A stretch of DNA of 64,000 bases from Microcyclospora pomicola (taxonomy: Eukaryota; Ascomycota; Dothideomycetes; Capnodiales): positions 186,001 through 250,000 of the forward strand of contig NHNY01000035.1 of assembly GCA_002786065.1 (NCBI GenBank), in the 5' to 3' direction. Under the pieces are notes generated by a model. It was not told the DNA's origin. It saw only the letters and a program-made list of their open reading frames with translations, and ran no database searches. Position numbers and translations under genes: made by a program. Below are positions 61,936-64,000 of the stretch, piece by piece; the stretch's first letter is position 1, and the number at the start of each line of letters is the position of its first letter.

Positions 61936-63270
61936 TCAAGGAAAGTCGTCCCAAACAGCTTTGTATTTGATGAACGAGGGGTAAAGGCGTAAGATCTGCA
62001 GGCGAAAAGGTCTGATGTCGTCCACGGGTGCGAGCATGTCAAGGTGGTGTTCAGTTCTGAAATATATCCCAGAATGCTGACAATGCGGGCATGTGATATC
62101 CTGAAATGCATACAGTGGCCAGGTCGAGAAAGGAGGAGCCTCGTTTACAGATTCCTTGTCAGCGGCAAACTTGTGACGCCGCAACACTTCTCTCCAAATT
62201 TCGTAATGGTGACGTTCAGAGGAAGACACGATGTGGTCCAGGTCCATATGAGCAATGAAGGCCGGGCTATCATCACAGATGACGCTGCAGATTGGACAAG
62301 TGATCTTGATGCCAGTGATTGTTGCGCGGGGCGGGTCCGTCAATAGATCGTAATCAACAATGGTCGGTAAGTCTCCTTCTCTATGGCTCGCCGCAAGTAC
62401 ATAGCACATTGAGCGTAAGTCTTCTGCCGCTGCAGAGATCATTTCGTGGTCGTGCGATAGTACGTGCTTGATAAACATGGTCGGTTGAAAGTGCTCTCTG
62501 CACACTGGGCACCGTTGTGACCCGAATCCCGCAGTGTTGATTGCCGTTGCATGACCCTGCTCAAGTATGGATTCACGGTGCTTTAACTTCAGATGGATCG
62601 CAAGGTCTTCCAGGGTCAAATTAGATGAACCACAGGACCTTAGCGGGCAGTACAAGTTGTTCCCTTGCGTATGAGAGGCTCGCAGATGTGCGGTCAGGCT
62701 GTATGCTCGTGGGAAAGCAGTGATTTTCTGCTTCTTGAAGCAACCTTTAGCCGGACATACATAAGGACGTTGCTTTTCGTGGATCGTTCGGATATGTCGC
62801 GCAACATCTTTGCCCACATAAGTGCATGCATCGTAAGGACACTCACGACGTCTGGCAGATTTCGACGTCACACAGCTAGCGTCATCGTGCTGTGGCAGAA
62901 GTGCCCGACTCTCCTTTGGGAGACTCGCAGGAAGCACTTGGAAATGCGGAAGGGCCACTCCCTGGGCATAATTAGGTTCATGGGGCATGCTCTGGCTCAT
63001 CTGGCCATTTGCTGGAGCGAAGTCCACGATGCTGTTCCGACATGGATGCACGAAGACATGCATGCTGCTGCTCGCCCAAAAATTAGCGTGATTCTTTTTT
63101 TTTACTCACCCGTCCAAGGCGGCCTCATCATGTAGATGCGGCTCAGCCTCGCCCAGGTTACCACCCAGCTCCCAATCAATGACCTCGTCCATAAAGGCAA
63201 AGACGTCGTCGCCTGGATCGGTCATCTGGCCGCTGGCAGATGCAGCGGAATCAGGGATGTAGTCGGACAT
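61936..63270 (-). CDS. C2H2-type zinc-finger protein
   Basis: Two exons on the - strand: 63270-63110 and about 63070-61936, giving about 431 aa. The intron is only 39-45 nt and its acceptor reads GAG-CAG-CAG, so three in-frame acceptors differ by one codon. Seen: an acidic N-terminus (GDDVFAFMDEVIDWE) suitable for an activation region, then C2H2-like fingers: RECPYDACTYVGKDVARHIRTIH, YVCPAKGC ... LTAHLRASH, YCPLRSCGSSN ... LAIHLKLKH, RCPVCREHFQPTMFIKHVLSH and ITCPICSVICDDSPAFIAHMDLDH. A last CPHC with two His near the C-terminus is weaker. The finger spacing is irregular, more like a lineage-specific fungal regulator than a canonical tandem Krueppel array. Target genes are unknown; nuclear function is inferred. 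Confidence 0.72.
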
Positions 63271-63812
63271 GATTGGGTTGGCGTTGCGAGTAGCTGCAGG
63301 AAGCTTGCTGGCAGTTGGTCGGGCTAGATTCTGGGCGACGGCGAGGCTGCAGCTTTTGGGGGCGAAGGATCGGTGATCGGTGATGGTTCTGTCTTGGCGG
63401 AGCTGACGGTCTGAGGTTGTAGGACGGTTTCGAGCGGTGAGGGAGCGAAAAGCGGGTGCGAAGGTGATGGACAGAGGGGGCTCTATTTATCTTTCTTCAT
63501 GCTCTGGGACAAGTCATGTGGTCCGTGCGCTGTAGTCACAAACTAAAAGCTGGGCGACTTGTCTTCGACAGTGCCCGGTCTCTGTGCTGCAGTTCATCCT
63601 GTCGACATGGTCAATCCTTGCAGTGAGTGATATCATGTGCCGTTTCTGTGGGTCGAATGAATGTTCGAGCAATCAGTAGAGATGGAATGAAACGAGCGCT
63701 CGAAGTGCAGAGTCTAAGGTCACGTGTGCTCCGACACGGCCAGACATGAACATCATGTTCTACAGTACTACATGTACCCTGGCATCTATACCTTTCAAAT
63801 GTCAGCCAACCT
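63271..63812. promoter_or_regulatory. Intergenic, C2H2 gene promoter and RRP5 3' side
   Basis: About 540 bp between two - strand genes. It contains the C2H2 promoter and the RRP5 3' UTR. No other feature recognised. Confidence 0.45.
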
Positions 63813-64000
63813 CTATTCATCTCCATCCTCACCCTTAGCCTGCAACGCCTCGACGAATTCTCGTGCCAGAAGCTTGACTCGATCTGCACTCTTCACATCA
63901 CCTTCTGCCTCTTCAAACTCCAACCATCGCTTGAACACGAACTTGGCTCGTCTCTTCTTCATCTTCTGCTTCGACATCCTTTCGTACAATTGTCGAACTT
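63813..64000 (-). CDS. RRP5: rRNA biogenesis protein Rrp5, C-terminal end (partial)
   Basis: The frame enters from the right edge and ends with TAG at 63813-63815, giving the last 61 residues. Seen: VRQLYERMSKQKMKKRRAKF, then VFKRWLEFEEAEGD and LLAREFVEALQAK. This is the pattern of the final HAT/TPR-like repeat at the C-terminus of Rrp5/PDCD11, where FVFKRWLEFE is strongly conserved. Family knowledge: Rrp5 (12 S1 domains plus C-terminal TPR-like repeats) acts in the nucleolus in both 40S and 60S pre-rRNA processing. The rest of the gene lies beyond the window. No start codon is expected here, which is why this end has no complete frame of its own. Confidence 0.8.
   Translation of the reverse strand, partial: VRQLYERMSKQKMKKRRAKFVFKRWLEFEEAEGDVKSADRVKLLAREFVEALQAKGEDGDE

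Noticed and set aside
1-64000. tRNA, rRNA, CRISPR, transposon, LTR or other virus-like sequences
   Set aside because: None recognised by eye on either strand: no tRNA-like T-arm with a matching acceptor, no transposase or reverse-transcriptase motifs, no long terminal or inverted repeats. A computed scan could still find small RNAs.

Overview
The window is a gene-dense, roughly balanced-GC stretch of a nuclear chromosome from a filamentous ascomycete (Pezizomycotina). I infer a Dothideomycete-like fungus, but that rests on gene style only. The evidence is short GT-AG introns (about 40-100 nt), compact intergenic regions, and gene content such as a STE50 with SAM and RA domains, a Tea4/Bud14-type polarity factor, a DscA E3 ligase, a heme-thiolate peroxygenase and a PPPDE-thioredoxin-PUL fusion. 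I see no transposons, virus-like elements, rRNA, tRNA or CRISPR arrays. Repeats are limited to microsatellites and a few minisatellites.

Layout. 0-6.2 kb: TOM22 (+), an amidohydrolase (+), then a convergent alpha-arrestin (-), with repeats between the last two. 9.0-12.7 kb: a divergent pair, the PPPDE-Trx-PUL protein (-) and eIF2B delta (+). 13.4-18.9 kb: a BAHD-like acyltransferase (+), a JMJD7-type JmjC hydroxylase (-) and a secreted or membrane-anchored arylsulfotransferase-like protein (-). 21.7-29.6 kb: a peroxygenase (+), a Gfo/Idh/MocA oxidoreductase (-), a CofD/YvcK homologue (-), a small complex I-like subunit (-) and an Shg1-domain protein with an RS tail (+). 30.4-37.8 kb: Tea4/Bud14 (+) convergent with a WDR44-type WD40 protein (-). 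39.4-45.2 kb: ribonucleotide reductase small subunit (-), a coiled-coil protein (+) and the NDUFAF6 assembly factor (-). 46.5-53.8 kb: STE50 (+), an epoxide hydrolase (+) and DscA (-). 54.8-64 kb: a single-TM protein of unknown function (+), TAF14 (-), Ran-binding protein 1 (-), a C2H2 zinc-finger protein (-) and the C-terminal end of RRP5 (-, runs off the window).

Most genes are housekeeping: mitochondrial import and complex I biogenesis, translation initiation, dNTP synthesis, nuclear transport, chromatin and transcription, polarity and MAPK signalling, and membrane-protein quality control. The accessory enzymes (amidohydrolase, acyltransferase, arylsulfotransferase-like, peroxygenase, epoxide hydrolase) are scattered and do not form a convincing secondary-metabolite cluster.

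I found no clearly new multi-gene system. The points most worth a second look are: an apparent one-base frameshift in the STE50 N-terminus; a first intron in the peroxygenase gene that fits the protein best only with a GC donor; ACGCGT sites in the promoter and second intron of the RNR small-subunit gene; a 15-bp degenerate repeat that reads as D-x-D-x-x in a small ORF; several genes that open with coding exons of 9-34 nt; and an Shg1-RS domain architecture. Exon boundaries were derived by hand from splice consensus, reading frame and family similarity recalled from memory; no search or alignment was run.
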